Positions 1 to 8,115 are shown, counted from the first letter of the stretch. The stretch is 64,000 bases of DNA from Jeotgalibacillus haloalkalitolerans (GCF_034427455.1 NZ_JAXQNN010000005.1:124001-188000), one strand, 5' to 3'. Numbers and translations: made by a program. Notes: generated by a model not told the origin, from the sequence alone.

Positions 1-242
1 CTGACGGCACTTGTGATATAGACATCGTCTCTTGTCAGGCCGAGGAAATCAAGCGACTGCATCAGTTCTTTCCCGGCTCTTCCGCTAAATGGGATGCCGT
101 TATGTATTTCAGTTTCTCCCGGCGCTTCACCGACGAGCATGATGACGGGATTGTCGGGCCCTTCTCCATATACGAAACCTTCTACGGGGTAATCTTTGAT
201 CCGCTCTTTCCCCTGTTGTGCGAGTGATTCAGGAATTCTCAT
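1..242 (-). CDS. Uracil-DNA glycosylase, family 4/5-like (N-terminal part, cut by window edge)
   Basis: Reading the minus strand from an ATG at 242 gives an open frame of 80 codons that runs off the window start. It contains VGEAPGETE followed by PFSGRAGKEL and ends in DVYITSAV. This is the arrangement of the iron-sulfur-type uracil-DNA glycosylases (motif A GEAPG, then the PFxGxAG loop that shapes the uracil pocket). The family removes uracil arising from cytosine deamination in DNA. A GGAGG-type ribosome binding site (read from cacctcc at 249-255) precedes the ATG. The iron-sulfur cysteines cannot be checked because the C-terminal two thirds are missing. Confidence 0.85.
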   Translation of the reverse strand, partial: MRIPESLAQQGKERIKDYPVEGFVYGEGPDNPVIMLVGEAPGETEIHNGIPFSGRAGKELMQSLDFLGLTRDDVYITSAV

Positions 243-329
243 AAAAAGCACCTCCATGCTTTTTCATTCCCTGAAATGTTTCTATTCAAAACAAAGGCTG
301 TAAAAGAGTCCCTACTCTAAACGCTGCCT

Positions 330-450
330 ATTTCCGTGAGGGGCTGCGCTTTCCGCACCCGGGCGGCAAGCCTCCTCAATGCTCCGCATTTCCGGGGTCT
401 CTTCTGCCCTTCCCCGGTGCAGGAGTCTCCGCCCCTCACTCCAATAGACA
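330..450 (+). repeat. GC-rich palindromic element, copy 1 (divergent)
   Basis: A GC-rich block in AT-rich intergenic DNA. Its ends are imperfect inverted repeats (TATTTCCGTGAGGGGC near 330 against the complement of GCCCCTCACTCCAATAG near 435-450). The core (GGGCGGCAAGCCTCCTC ... GGGGTCTC) matches the core of the elements at 19.1, 21.9 and 62.8 kb. No convincing gene lies between 243 and 545. This block is the only structure in that gap apart from the ppaC terminator. Confidence 0.7.
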
Positions 451-547
451 GCTCAGATAGCTTTAAAACTTAAAAGACTGTTAAAGGTCTATGAATAAAA
501 CTATTTTTTATTATGATTAACTCTCAATACAGCGAAACGTAAAAAAA

Positions 548-576
548 AGCCTGAGAAAATGATCTCCCAGGCTTCT
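548..576 (-). terminator. Rho-independent terminator of ppaC
   Basis: On the minus strand AGCCTGGGAGATCATTTTCT is followed by CAGGCT and a T run. The stem closes directly downstream of the ppaC stop codon. Confidence 0.85.
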
Positions 577-585
577 TCAATCATC

Positions 586-1521
586 TTATGCTTCTTCGTT
601 AAATGTCTCTGTCAGTACAGGAACGATTTGTTTTTTACGTGATACGACACCTTCAAGCAGTGCTGTATGGTTTGAAAGGGTTACGTTGAATGCTTTTTCA
701 GCAAGTGAAACGTGTGAACCTTTTACGATGATTGTCGAATTACTGTTTAGAATGTCAGTTACTGCGACTGTAAATAGCGCCAGTTTTTCTTCTTCGATCG
801 CTGCTTCAACCGCTTTTTCGATTTCTTCCTGACGGATCAGGATATCCTGTGGATCTACTGCATTTACCTGTGCGATCTTCACGTGCTGACCGCCCATTTC
901 AAATACTTTTGCATCGAGTGCAATAAGCTCTTCTGCTGTTTTACCGCTCAGGTCCGCTCCGGCTTTCAGCATTTCAAGACCATACTCTTCAGCGTTCACA
1001 CCTGCAATTTCTTCAAGCTCTTTTGCTGCTTTCACATCTTCTTCTGTGCAGGTTGGTGACTTGAACAGAAGAGAATCTGAAATAATGGCAGATAGCATCA
1101 AGCCGGCAATATTCTTCGGAATCTCCACGCCGTGCTCTTTATAAAGCTTAAGTAAAATCGTCGCTGTACAGCCAACAGGCTCAGCACGAAAATAAACAGG
1201 GTCGCTTGTTTCAAAGTTAGCGATTCTGTGATGGTCAATGACTTCGATAACCTTTACTTCATCAAGATCGTCAACACTTTGCTGACGCTCGTTATGATCA
1301 ACCAGAATCACACGGTCAGTTTCACCTGCCACCTTTTCAATTAAACGGGGTGCTTCTGCATTGAACTGTTCAAGTGCATAAGCTGTTTCTCCGTTGATTT
1401 CGCCAAGACGGACTGCTTCAGCTTCCATACCGATTTCATTTTTTAAATGCGCGTAGGCAATTGCTGCTGTAATTGTATCTGTATCAGGACTTTTGTGTCC
1501 AAAAACCAATGCTTTAGTCAT
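586..1521 (-). CDS. ppaC: Manganese-dependent inorganic pyrophosphatase (family II, DHH)
   Basis: A 311-residue family II pyrophosphatase, the usual length for Bacillus-type enzymes. It hydrolyses PPi in the cytosol and so pulls biosynthetic reactions forward. Metal-ligand motifs are visible: GHKSPDTD at residues 8-15 (His9, Asp13, Asp15), VDHN near 74-77 and DHH at 96-98. The C-terminal substrate-binding SRKK loop is at about 294-297. All are intact, so activity is expected. An AAAGGAG site precedes the ATG. A weak SigA-like promoter (TTCAAT-17-TAGAAT on the minus strand, near 1560-1590) may drive it. The gene is monocistronic, with its own terminator. Confidence 0.97.
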   Translation of the reverse strand: MTKALVFGHKSPDTDTITAAIAYAHLKNEIGMEAEAVRLGEINGETAYALEQFNAEAPRLIEKVAGETDRVILVDHNERQQSVDDLDEVKVIEVIDHHRIANFETSDPVYFRAEPVGCTATILLKLYKEHGVEIPKNIAGLMLSAIISDSLLFKSPTCTEEDVKAAKELEEIAGVNAEEYGLEMLKAGADLSGKTAEELIALDAKVFEMGGQHVKIAQVNAVDPQDILIRQEEIEKAVEAAIEEEKLALFTVAVTDILNSNSTIIVKGSHVSLAEKAFNVTLSNHTALLEGVVSRKKQIVPVLTETFNEEA

Positions 1522-1735
1522 AAGATAACTCCTTTATTCGAGTAATTTAAAACGTCTCTTCTATTCTACCAATTTTACTTCAAGGATTGAAGTGTTATTC
1601 AAAACCGGGAGTGTAAATATCACGACTGCAGCCTTTCACTGCGGGGAGATGTGGTCTCTGCAGACGGATGCTAATGCCGGGCACGGGCAGGAAAACGATG
1701 TGGTGTGTCCGGCTGGTGGCGCCGGGGTTTTTACA

Positions 1736-1890
1736 TCACCTTTTCTGGTTTATCTCTCACCAATTGGCTTTATTACGTCACCTTTTAATTAATTCAGCTA
1801 TTTGTCCGGATTGAGTGGATATTTCGATCAGCTATGCGATTATTTCTTTCACCTTTCGCCTTTATTCCACCATCTTTTCACTTTTTCGGA
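1736..1890. repeat. 21-bp phased degenerate array, class A (TCACC orientation)
   Basis: TCACC-like units start at 1736, 1757, 1778, then 1828, 1849 and about 1870. The steps are 21 bp except one of 50 bp where a unit has decayed. Each unit reads roughly TCACCTTTTnnnTTTATTnC. The array lies between the ppaC start and the terminator of the next gene. The DNA at 1592-1735 shows no supportable gene; the open frames there run through the array. Confidence 0.7.
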
Positions 1891-1950
1891 CGACGGACGG
1901 CACCACTGCCAAGGGGCCCTTCACCCATCCGTCTCAAACCCCCACACAAC

Positions 1951-1985
1951 GCAAAAAAGAGCGCACTGGCTGGCGCCCTTTTCTT
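1951..1985 (-). terminator. Probable terminator of the 2.0-kb hypothetical gene
   Basis: The minus strand reads GGGCGCCAGCCAGTGCGCTC and then TTTTTT. The stem is short and partly wobble-paired, so the call is moderate. Confidence 0.45.
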
Positions 1986-2020
1986 TCGAGTAACTAAATG
2001 TAACAGCAAAAAAATAGCCG

Positions 2021-2401
2021 TTATTTCTTCCGTAGCAGCTCAAGTGTCTTCTCGATATTATTTAGCAGCTCCTGATCTGGTACCTGTTTCTTTTCCTCTT
2101 TTCTAGCAGGACGGTCCATGATGCTGAATGGTTTCTTGGTGTAAGTGGTTGCGCTAAGTTCAGAAATGCTCTCTAATATTGCTACGTGGCTGATTCTGAC
2201 ATATTTTCCGTCTTCATCATATAATTCTTCATTTACGCTGATTTGCGCTTTTACCATTTCACCTTCTGTCAGTCCTTTATCGACAGCAGTCGTCCAGATA
2301 AAACGGTTATTTGCAGAATCAATGAAATGAACTACGTTAGATAGATGTGACTTAACCCGGGGTTTTACATGCACTACTTTAAGGTCAATCGTAATCCTCA
2401 T
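2021..2401 (-). CDS. Conserved-looking hypothetical protein, 126 aa
   Basis: A 126-residue soluble protein that I do not recognise. The first ~85 residues alternate hydrophobic and charged positions (MRITIDLKVVHVKP, NRFIWTTAVDKGL, KYVRISHVAILE), compatible with a small beta-barrel such as an OB fold. The tail (residues ~100-126, RKEEKKQVPDQELLNNIEK) is a charged helix that could form a coiled coil. There is no signal peptide or membrane segment. A GAGAGGG site lies upstream of the ATG. It stands alone between two terminators. The OB-fold reading is only a guess from the strand pattern. Confidence 0.7.
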   Translation of the reverse strand: MRITIDLKVVHVKPRVKSHLSNVVHFIDSANNRFIWTTAVDKGLTEGEMVKAQISVNEELYDEDGKYVRISHVAILESISELSATTYTKKPFSIMDRPARKEEKKQVPDQELLNNIEKTLELLRKK

Positions 2402-2737
2402 TCTTTTGCAGACCCTCTCTCTCTTGTTCTATATGTATATTTTTCCACTCAGCCCAATTCATTACCAATAAAATGAAAAGTACAGAGGACTTTTTCAGTA
2501 TAATGGATAGACCACTGGTTTTGTCAATTAGAAATTTTATCCACATACTCCAGAATTGTCAGGATTCCTTATTCTAATAGGATTTTATTATATATATTTT
2601 TTTTTGAACTTTTCAATCTTTTTCTTCGCGTGGCGAATAAATTTACAATTTGTCATCTAATTTTAGACATATTATATAGAAAGAACTACTTTATTTAAAT
2701 CTTCATTCCAAAATAAAACACCTTTTATAACATAAAA
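2402..2737. other. AT-rich intergenic region, no gene seen
   Basis: About 336 bp of AT-rich DNA upstream of the 2.0-kb gene, with poly-A/T tracts around 2580-2620. I see no open frame with a ribosome binding site and no repeat. It probably holds the promoter of the 2021-2401 gene. Confidence 0.6.
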
Positions 2738-2738
2738 T

Positions 2739-2770
2739 AAAGCTGCAGCTCACGTTCAGCTGCAGCTTTT
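2739..2770 (-). terminator. Terminator of the lactonase gene
   Basis: A perfect AAAGCTGCAGCT / AGCTGCAGCTTT hairpin with an eight-base loop, followed on the minus strand by ATTTTATG. It lies just past the stop codon. Confidence 0.85.
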
Positions 2771-2793
2771 CTTACATCAAAAAACTGGTCTTT

Positions 2794-3822
2794 TTATTTT
2801 GTTGAAAACTTCACACAAACCGGCTCAGGGACTTCCACTTTTACACCTGTGGATGTCAGGCGGCCTGTTTCTTTATCACGTTTAAATAAAACAAGCGTGT
2901 CACTTTCCTGGTTAGATGCCACAATGAAGGATTCAGATGGATCGAGTGCAAAATCCCTCGGCCAGTTCCCTTCTGTTTCGACGTATTCAATATGTGTCAG
3001 TTCACCATTATCTTCGTCCGCTGCAAACACTGCAATCGAATTATGGCCTCTGTTGCCGGCATAGACGAAACGTCCGTCCGCTGAAATGTGAATAGCACTT
3101 CCCTGACTGTTTTCAGTAAAGTCACCAGGGATCGCAGGAATTGCCTGGAGCTGTCTGAAGGCACCCGTTGAACTGTCATACGCAAGCACGAGCACTTCAT
3201 TACTCAGTTCAGTCATTACATAAGCAAGCGGCTTTTCCGGGTGAAATGTCAGGTGTCTCGGCCCCGCTCCCGGCTCTGCATTAAATACAGATGCCTGCTT
3301 TAACTCACCGCTCTGGTAGTTGTAAGAAATAATTTCATCTGTTCCCAGGTCAACTGCTACAAGATATTTACCATCCGGCGTGAATCCGCTGAAATGCGCA
3401 TGGGCTGCGTCCTGCCGTTCATGAGGTCCGCCGCCTTCATGTTTAATTACAGATAGCTGTTCAGTTACTTTACCTGTCTCTTTGTCCCGGCTGTAAAGTG
3501 CGATTGTACCATCAAGATAAGTAGCAGATGCAGCATATTCACCGTCAGGACTCACGCTGACGTGACAAGGCGATCCATCCTTTTCATCTACATGTGCGAG
3601 GAAAGTTAATGACTCCCCGATTTTGTATGAAGCCATTCCGCCTGGCGCAACAGTATAAAGATACGTCTCACCTTCATCCATGTTAACGTAAGTAGGGCTC
3701 TTTCCTTCTGCTGCCACCCCTTTTACCGTCAGTTCTTCTTTTGATGTATCAAGCTCAATTTCATAAACACCCTTACTAGACTTTTTGGTATATGTACCAA
3801 TAAAACCTTTATATTTTGTCAT
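2794..3822 (-). CDS. pgl: Lactonase family protein, YkgB-type 6-phosphogluconolactonase
   Basis: A 342-residue cytosolic protein of the seven-bladed beta-propeller lactonase family (cycloisomerase 2 / Pgl). Typical features are GFIGTYTKKSSKGVYEIELD at the start, SPCHVSVSPDGEYA, the GGGPHERQDAAHAHFSGFTPDGKY segment with the likely catalytic Arg/His pair, and GAGPRHLTFHPEKP. The family opens 6-phosphogluconolactone in the oxidative pentose phosphate pathway. Bacillus enzymes of this type have that activity. No zwf or gnd gene lies nearby, so the pathway is assigned by family only. An AGGAG site precedes the ATG; TTGAAA about 40 bp upstream may be its -35 box. Confidence 0.88.
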   Translation of the reverse strand: MTKYKGFIGTYTKKSSKGVYEIELDTSKEELTVKGVAAEGKSPTYVNMDEGETYLYTVAPGGMASYKIGESLTFLAHVDEKDGSPCHVSVSPDGEYAASATYLDGTIALYSRDKETGKVTEQLSVIKHEGGGPHERQDAAHAHFSGFTPDGKYLVAVDLGTDEIISYNYQSGELKQASVFNAEPGAGPRHLTFHPEKPLAYVMTELSNEVLVLAYDSSTGAFRQLQAIPAIPGDFTENSQGSAIHISADGRFVYAGNRGHNSIAVFAADEDNGELTHIEYVETEGNWPRDFALDPSESFIVASNQESDTLVLFKRDKETGRLTSTGVKVEVPEPVCVKFSTK

Positions 3823-3882
3823 CTGAATCGCTCCTCTCCATAATAGTATCTTTCCTTATTTTCAATGAGAGAAACCGAAAAA

Positions 3883-4809
3883 TCAAATTAAGAGCCATGC
3901 GATAAATGGAATTGTTACCAGACTGAGCAATGTTGAAGCGAAAATGGTGACAATCGCTGTTTCCTCCTCAGATGTAAATTTTGAAAACAGAACCGCTGTA
4001 ATCATTGCTGCCGGCATCGCTGTCTGGAGGACAATTAATTGTGCTGTCCATCCTGTAAATGAAAACAGGGATAAGATGAACATAACGATCAGCGGAATGA
4101 CAAGCAGTCTGACGGTAACCGGAAACCAGAGCATCGGAAAAAGTACTTTCTTTCCCCTTTTCACCAGTGGCGGCAGCAGCATCCCAACATAAAGCATGGC
4201 CATTGGGGCTGCAAGTGCTGCAAGCATTTCAACAAACTGTACCATCATGCCCGGCGGCTTGAATCCGCTGAGTGCGACGATCATTCCAATCACAATAGAA
4301 AGTACCGGCATATTAATGACAGCCTTCAATTGTCTGATATGAAACTTTCCTTCTGCCTGCAGCAAATAAATGACCACCGTATACACAGTAAGACTTAAAC
4401 CCGCATCAAAAATAGCTGCGAGGAATCCGCCTGCCGGACCAAAGATTGTTGCTGCAAGCGGAATCCCGAGAAACCCTGTATTACCTAAAGCACCAAGGAT
4501 CATCATTTTCTTCCCGAACATTGAACGGATTTTTAATAAAACTGTCAGGATTTTAACAAAAACAAGTGCACCAATATGGTAGATGATTGAGATCCCAAAA
4601 ATTAATCCTGCTTCCGCTAATGCATCACCAGTCAGGTCCACACTGAAAACACCATTTAAGATGACAGCTGGAACCGCAATATTTAAAATTAATAGTATGA
4701 GTACTGATTTCACTTCACTCGTGACATTGACTTTAAGCGCAAATAACGAGCCTGTTGCGATCATGAGCCCCATCACGATGATTGTGGAGACAACTGTTTG
4801 GATGTCCAT
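3883..4809 (-). CDS. AEC-family permease (auxin efflux carrier type)
   Basis: A 308-residue integral membrane protein with about ten hydrophobic helices in two halves. It carries the AEC hallmarks: an N-terminal helix with NVTSEVKSVLILLILNIAVPAVILNG, and the mid-protein GALGNTGFLGIPLAATIFGP segment, where the family's Asn/Gly-rich crossover lies. Members export organic acids such as malate or amino-acid-like anions by secondary transport. The substrate cannot be read from sequence. It follows the lactonase gene's start by 60 bp on the same strand and is upstream of it, so the two may be co-transcribed. Confidence 0.88.
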   Translation of the reverse strand: MDIQTVVSTIIVMGLMIATGSLFALKVNVTSEVKSVLILLILNIAVPAVILNGVFSVDLTGDALAEAGLIFGISIIYHIGALVFVKILTVLLKIRSMFGKKMMILGALGNTGFLGIPLAATIFGPAGGFLAAIFDAGLSLTVYTVVIYLLQAEGKFHIRQLKAVINMPVLSIVIGMIVALSGFKPPGMMVQFVEMLAALAAPMAMLYVGMLLPPLVKRGKKVLFPMLWFPVTVRLLVIPLIVMFILSLFSFTGWTAQLIVLQTAMPAAMITAVLFSKFTSEEETAIVTIFASTLLSLVTIPFIAWLLI

Positions 4810-4890
4810 TCCTTAATCTTCCTTTAACATTTAATTTTTTCAATCGTACGCTACTGTTTCCCATATGTCCAATTGATTCTGTTTAATTAG

Positions 4891-4915
4891 GTTTAGCGAA
4901 TCATATCCCGGGAAA
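4891..4915 (+). promoter_or_regulatory. Candidate SigB promoter for the M50-like gene
   Basis: GTTTAG (4891-4896), a 13-bp spacer, then GGGAAA (4910-4915). This fits the general-stress SigB pattern GTTTAA-N12-14-GGGWAW. It lies 44 bp upstream of the chosen start. Confidence 0.7.
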
Positions 4916-4958
4916 CATGTCTAGACAATACATGAAAAATAATGTTAGAGGTGCTAAT

Positions 4959-5438
4959 ATGTTTCAAATTAAAGATATATGGACCTTTTTATGGTCGTTT
5001 CTGATTGTGTTTCCAACTGTCTCACTTGTTCATCAGCTGGGTCATGCATTCTTCGCGAGAATTTTTGGCGGTACTTCCAATTTTGCGTTAGGAAGAGGCA
5101 AATGTCTGATTAAGTTCGGCGGGATCAGTATTCACAGCATTTACTTTCTTGATTCTTTTTGTAAATACACTTCACTGAAATACAACAATCGATTTACAAA
5201 TACCCTTGTTCATCTCGGGGGCGTCATATTTAATTTCGGTTCGATTTTGCTGATCAATGCTTTAATCATGCAGAATATACTGGACCCTGATATATTCTTT
5301 TATCAATACTCTTATTTCTCTGTATACTTCGCTGCCTTTTCACTGTTGCCTGTTAACTTTGGTAACGGAAAATTCAGTGATGGCTATGCCGCTTACCGTA
5401 TTATGAGATATGGAGAGGAATTACAGCTTGAGAATTAA
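4959..5438 (+). CDS. Site-2-protease-like (M50 fold) membrane protein with HQLGH instead of HExxH
   Basis: A 159-residue membrane protein. I start it at the ATG at 4959, which has AGAGGTG in front; an in-frame GTG/ATG further upstream lacks such a site. The first helix ends in PTVSLVHQLGHAFFARIFGG, placed like the HExGH zinc motif of intramembrane metalloproteases. The last part, LLPVNFGNGKFSDGYAAYR, resembles the second M50 motif (N/D...DG) that supplies the third zinc ligand. The general-base glutamate is replaced by glutamine, so proteolysis is unlikely although zinc could still bind. It may be a non-catalytic member with a binding or chaperone role. It lies alone behind a SigB-type promoter, 24 bp before nei. 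Confidence 0.72.
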   Translation: MFQIKDIWTFLWSFLIVFPTVSLVHQLGHAFFARIFGGTSNFALGRGKCLIKFGGISIHSIYFLDSFCKYTSLKYNNRFTNTLVHLGGVIFNFGSILLINALIMQNILDPDIFFYQYSYFSVYFAAFSLLPVNFGNGKFSDGYAAYRIMRYGEELQLEN

Positions 5439-5468
5439 CTAAACAACTTTTTATAAAGGAAGATGCGT

Positions 5469-6302
5469 ATGCCGGAAGGTCCTGAAATCAGACGCGCAGC
5501 CGATCAGGTTGAAAAAGCGTTAACAGGCAGGAAAGTCATGGAGGTTCATTTTGCATTTGATCATCTGAAGGATTATGAAGATTTTTTTGCCGGAGCAGAC
5601 GTATTAAAGGTCGATACCGTCGGAAAAGCGATGCTCATCCGTTTTTCAAATGGCTATACGGTATACAGCCATAATCAGCTATACGGCAAATGGGTGATCA
5701 GAAATGCTTATAACTACCCAAAAACGAACCGACAGCTCAGATTTGCTGTGCATAATGAAAAGAAATCCGCACTGTTATACAGTTCATCAGATATAGAAGT
5801 GATGCGTGATGAGGAAGTGCATCTGCACCCATTTATTCAAAGAGCAGGCCCTGACGTATTAAATGACAAGGTTTCTGCTGAGCAGCTGATCGAACGGATC
5901 AACAGCACAAAGTTCAGCGGCAGAAGATGGACAGCCCTTTTACTCGATCAGGGATTTATTGCAGGTAACGGTAATTATCTTCGGAGCGAAATCTTATTTA
6001 AAGCGGGGATTCACCCATCACTCCGTCCAAAAGACTGTACAGACGAACAGAACAGAGCAGCGGCTGAAGCGATCATTGATCTGTCGGTACAGTCCTATGA
6101 AACCGGCGGGATTACGAATGACCTTGAACTTGCAAACCGCCTGAAGGCTGAAGGAAAAAAACGGCCTCAGTACAGACACTGGGTGTTCAACCGCGCAGGG
6201 CAGTCCTGCCGGATTGATGGTACCCCGATTGAAAAGATTGTTGCCGCTTCAAGACGGCTCTATTTCTGTCCAACCTGTCAAAGGATTGAGGATACACATT
6301 GA
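5469..6302 (+). CDS. nei: Endonuclease VIII-type DNA glycosylase/AP lyase with altered zinc finger
   Basis: A 277-residue Fpg/Nei-family enzyme closely following the E. coli Nei layout: MPEGPEIRRAADQ start, VGKAMLIRF (catalytic Lys near 52), YSHNQLYGKW, DVLNDKVS, LLLDQGFIAGNGNYLRSEIL (helix-two-turns-helix). It excises oxidised pyrimidines. I chose the second ATG (5469) because the family needs Pro2 exposed as the N-terminal nucleophile; the upstream in-frame ATG at 5463 would add Met-Arg. The C-terminal finger reads CRID...CPTC. The second cysteine of the usual CxxC...CxxC set is Asp, so zinc binding may use a Cys3-Asp set or be weakened. The stop overlaps the next start by 4 bp. Confidence 0.93.
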   Translation: MPEGPEIRRAADQVEKALTGRKVMEVHFAFDHLKDYEDFFAGADVLKVDTVGKAMLIRFSNGYTVYSHNQLYGKWVIRNAYNYPKTNRQLRFAVHNEKKSALLYSSSDIEVMRDEEVHLHPFIQRAGPDVLNDKVSAEQLIERINSTKFSGRRWTALLLDQGFIAGNGNYLRSEILFKAGIHPSLRPKDCTDEQNRAAAEAIIDLSVQSYETGGITNDLELANRLKAEGKKRPQYRHWVFNRAGQSCRIDGTPIEKIVAASRRLYFCPTCQRIEDTH

Positions 6303-6838
6303 AAAAACTCATTTTATTCGTATTGATTGCAGGGATCGGCGGCTGGCTGATCTATAAAGAGCTGGAACATCGCGAGGAATTACGCAGCCGCCCTTTACCT
6401 CAGGGGCTACATCCCACTGTAAAAGAAAAAAGTGATGAATTAGTTCAAATGGCGTCTGAACAGGACATTCAAATCATTATTACAGATGGCTTCAGATCCT
6501 TTGAAGAACAGGATGACATATACGCACAGGGCAGAACCCGGGAAGGCAACATCGTCTCTTATGCACAAGGCGGCGAGTCTTATCATAACTACGGCCTCGC
6601 CATCGACTTTGCACTTCAGACTGAGGATGACGTGATCTGGGACCTGGAATATGACGGAAACGGAAATGGCGAATCTGACTGGATGGAAGTTGTAGACATC
6701 GCGAAAGAACTGGGCTTTACCTGGGGCGGCGACTTCAGAGGCTTCAAGGATTACCCCCACTTCGAAATGCGATTTGGTCTATCCATCCGCGAATTAAAGC
6801 GTGGCGAACGGCCGAAGGAAGGACCGGTTGTTTATTAA
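6299..6838 (+). CDS. M15-family peptidase, CwlK/VanY-like (L-Ala-D-Glu or D,D-peptidase), membrane-anchored
   Basis: A 179-residue protein starting at TTG, which overlaps the nei stop (TTGA). GAGGAT upstream supports this start. Residues 3-19 form a membrane anchor or signal segment (LILFVLIAGIGGWLIY). The catalytic domain has TDGFRSFEEQDDIYAQGRT, GGESYHNYGLAIDFAL (zinc ligands His and Asp of HxxxxxxD) and DYPHFEM (third zinc His and its partner). These match Bacillus CwlK/YcdD, which cut the L-Ala-D-Glu bond of peptidoglycan stem peptides. Related VanY enzymes cut D-Ala-D-Ala. All visible ligands are intact. It works outside the membrane on cell wall and is probably translationally coupled to nei. 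Confidence 0.9.
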   Translation: MKKLILFVLIAGIGGWLIYKELEHREELRSRPLPQGLHPTVKEKSDELVQMASEQDIQIIITDGFRSFEEQDDIYAQGRTREGNIVSYAQGGESYHNYGLAIDFALQTEDDVIWDLEYDGNGNGESDWMEVVDIAKELGFTWGGDFRGFKDYPHFEMRFGLSIRELKRGERPKEGPVVY

Positions 6839-6840
6839 AA

Positions 6841-7016
6841 GAAAAGCGGAAGGCGCTTGGTCAGCTCCGACAGGCATAAGACGCGGAGCGGAAAACGGGC
6901 GATCTTGCCGTTTACCGATGCGTGGCTTATGTCCCGAGGAGCTAGCGCCTGAAGCTGGACATGGTGGAAAAGCGGAAGGCGCTTGGTCAGCCGACAGGCA
7001 TAAGACGCGGAGCGGG
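6841..7016. repeat. Interspersed palindromic element: one complete copy plus a second left half
   Basis: GAAAAGCGGAAGGCGCTTGG at 6841 begins a left arm that continues to CGACAGGCATAAGACGCGG. A right arm at about 6920-6960 (GCTTATGTCCCGAGGAGCTAGCGCC) is its imperfect complement. The left half recurs at 6967-7016 with only small differences. I recall very similar sequences scattered between genes in many Bacillus relatives, but cannot name the family. It lies directly after the CwlK stop codon. Confidence 0.8.
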
Positions 7017-7037
7017 CGGCGTCTGAATAATTAAAAA

Positions 7038-7190
7038 GGTGAGTGAATTAATCTAAAAGGTGATAGATAAAATTACAAAGATGAGCGATATATCGATGGG
7101 TTACAGACAAACGTTTAATTAATAAAAAAGATGACGTAATTATTCTAAAAGGTGTCAGATAAAAACATAAAGGTGAGCGAAATAATCGCC
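7038..7190. repeat. 21-bp phased degenerate array, class A (GGTGA orientation)
   Basis: Units beginning GGTGA or GATGA start at 7038, 7059, 7080, 7099, 7130, 7151 and 7172. Steps are 21, 21, 19, 31, 21 and 21 bp. The typical unit is GGTGAnnGAATAAATnTAAAA. It lies between the convergent CwlK and HAD genes, just outside the HAD terminator. The remaining DNA to 7337 shows no gene. Confidence 0.8.
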
Positions 7191-7337
7191 CAGTCTCACA
7201 TCAAAAAACGAACGCAGCAGACTATTTCAAAGTTAGACATAGTCCGCCTCACAAACAGATCGAGCCGGCGCAGAGCCACATGTCAGCAAATCCCCTGCAA
7301 TCGCCACCTTCATCAAACATCAAAAACCATCAAACAG

Positions 7338-7377
7338 AAAAAGCGGTAATTCCACCAATCGGAATTACCGCTTTTTT
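7338..7377 (-). terminator. Bidirectional-looking terminator after the HAD gene
   Basis: AAAAGCGGTAATTCC and GGAATTACCGCTTTTTTT form a long perfect stem that ends one base from the HAD stop codon. Confidence 0.9.
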
Positions 7378-8007
7378 TCAACTCACAATCGCAAGAACTT
7401 CATCAATGCTGCCGATCTGATAATCTGCCCGAGCAGCTTCTTCAGCTGTGCCAAATCCATATGTACAGTAAATCACAGGAATATCGTGATCCTTTGCAGC
7501 TTCTATATCAGAATAACGATCTCCTACCAGATACGCTTCTGACTTGCCAAATTTTTCAAAATGCACAGCCAGTACTTCACTTTTCTTTTCACCATAAATT
7601 GTGCCGAGGCATAACGGCTCTGAGAAATATTGTCTGATATCCTGCGAATCCAGAATCATATCAAGGTAATGCGTTCCGCAGTTTGAAGCGGTCGACAATG
7701 TATGACCATCCTGCTTCAGCTGCTGAAGTGTTTCTTTCACGCCGGGAAATAGAAGGTCTTTTCCTTTCACCAGCTGATCAAGAAATTCGCTTCTCCGCCT
7801 TCTGATAATTGTGATTTCCTGGGGAGAAGCGTCCGGTACAACCTTTGCCCAGAAGTCATTACCGGTGAGTCCATATGCAGCCTGCAGTGTTTCTTTGGTC
7901 GGCTCCTGAATATGCGGCATATCTTCTACTGCCAGATGTAATGCCTGAAGTAAATAGTCAGTTGAATCGATGATCGTGCCATCAAGATCAAATAATATCA
8001 GTGCCAC
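7378..8007 (-). CDS. HAD-superfamily phosphatase, subfamily IA (Gph/PhnX-like)
   Basis: A 209-residue haloacid dehalogenase-type phosphatase. Motif I is ILFDLDGTIIDS (residues 4-15, nucleophile Asp7 and Asp9). Motif II is STASNCG near residue 110. Motif III Lys lies near GEKKSEVL. Motif IV is YLVGDRYSDIEAAKD. A helical cap sits between motifs I and II, as in phosphoglycolate phosphatase relatives. The physiological substrate is not evident. The start is GTG at 8007 with GGAGG eight bases upstream. The gene is a single transcription unit. Confidence 0.88.
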   Translation of the reverse strand: MALILFDLDGTIIDSTDYLLQALHLAVEDMPHIQEPTKETLQAAYGLTGNDFWAKVVPDASPQEITIIRRRRSEFLDQLVKGKDLLFPGVKETLQQLKQDGHTLSTASNCGTHYLDMILDSQDIRQYFSEPLCLGTIYGEKKSEVLAVHFEKFGKSEAYLVGDRYSDIEAAKDHDIPVIYCTYGFGTAEEAARADYQIGSIDEVLAIVS

Positions 8008-8115
8008 ATTCTTGTCCTCCTGTTAGATGCATTTTTTATTATTATTGCATACTTTTGCTAAGAAGGAAAAAAATGAGTGAATGTTCACAATACTTTCCGA
8101 TTCTGACTAATGTTT

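Noticed and set aside
52-240. Complete uracil-DNA glycosylase gene
   Set aside because: Only the N-terminal part is in the window; the gene is annotated as partial.
1592-2106. Three overlapping plus-strand open frames (60-90 codons)
   Set aside because: They lie over the class A array and the 3' end of the minus-strand gene, without ribosome binding sites.
6801-7034. 77-codon open frame with an internal protein repeat
   Set aside because: It is the palindromic interspersed element read in frame; the repeated peptide reflects the duplicated left half.
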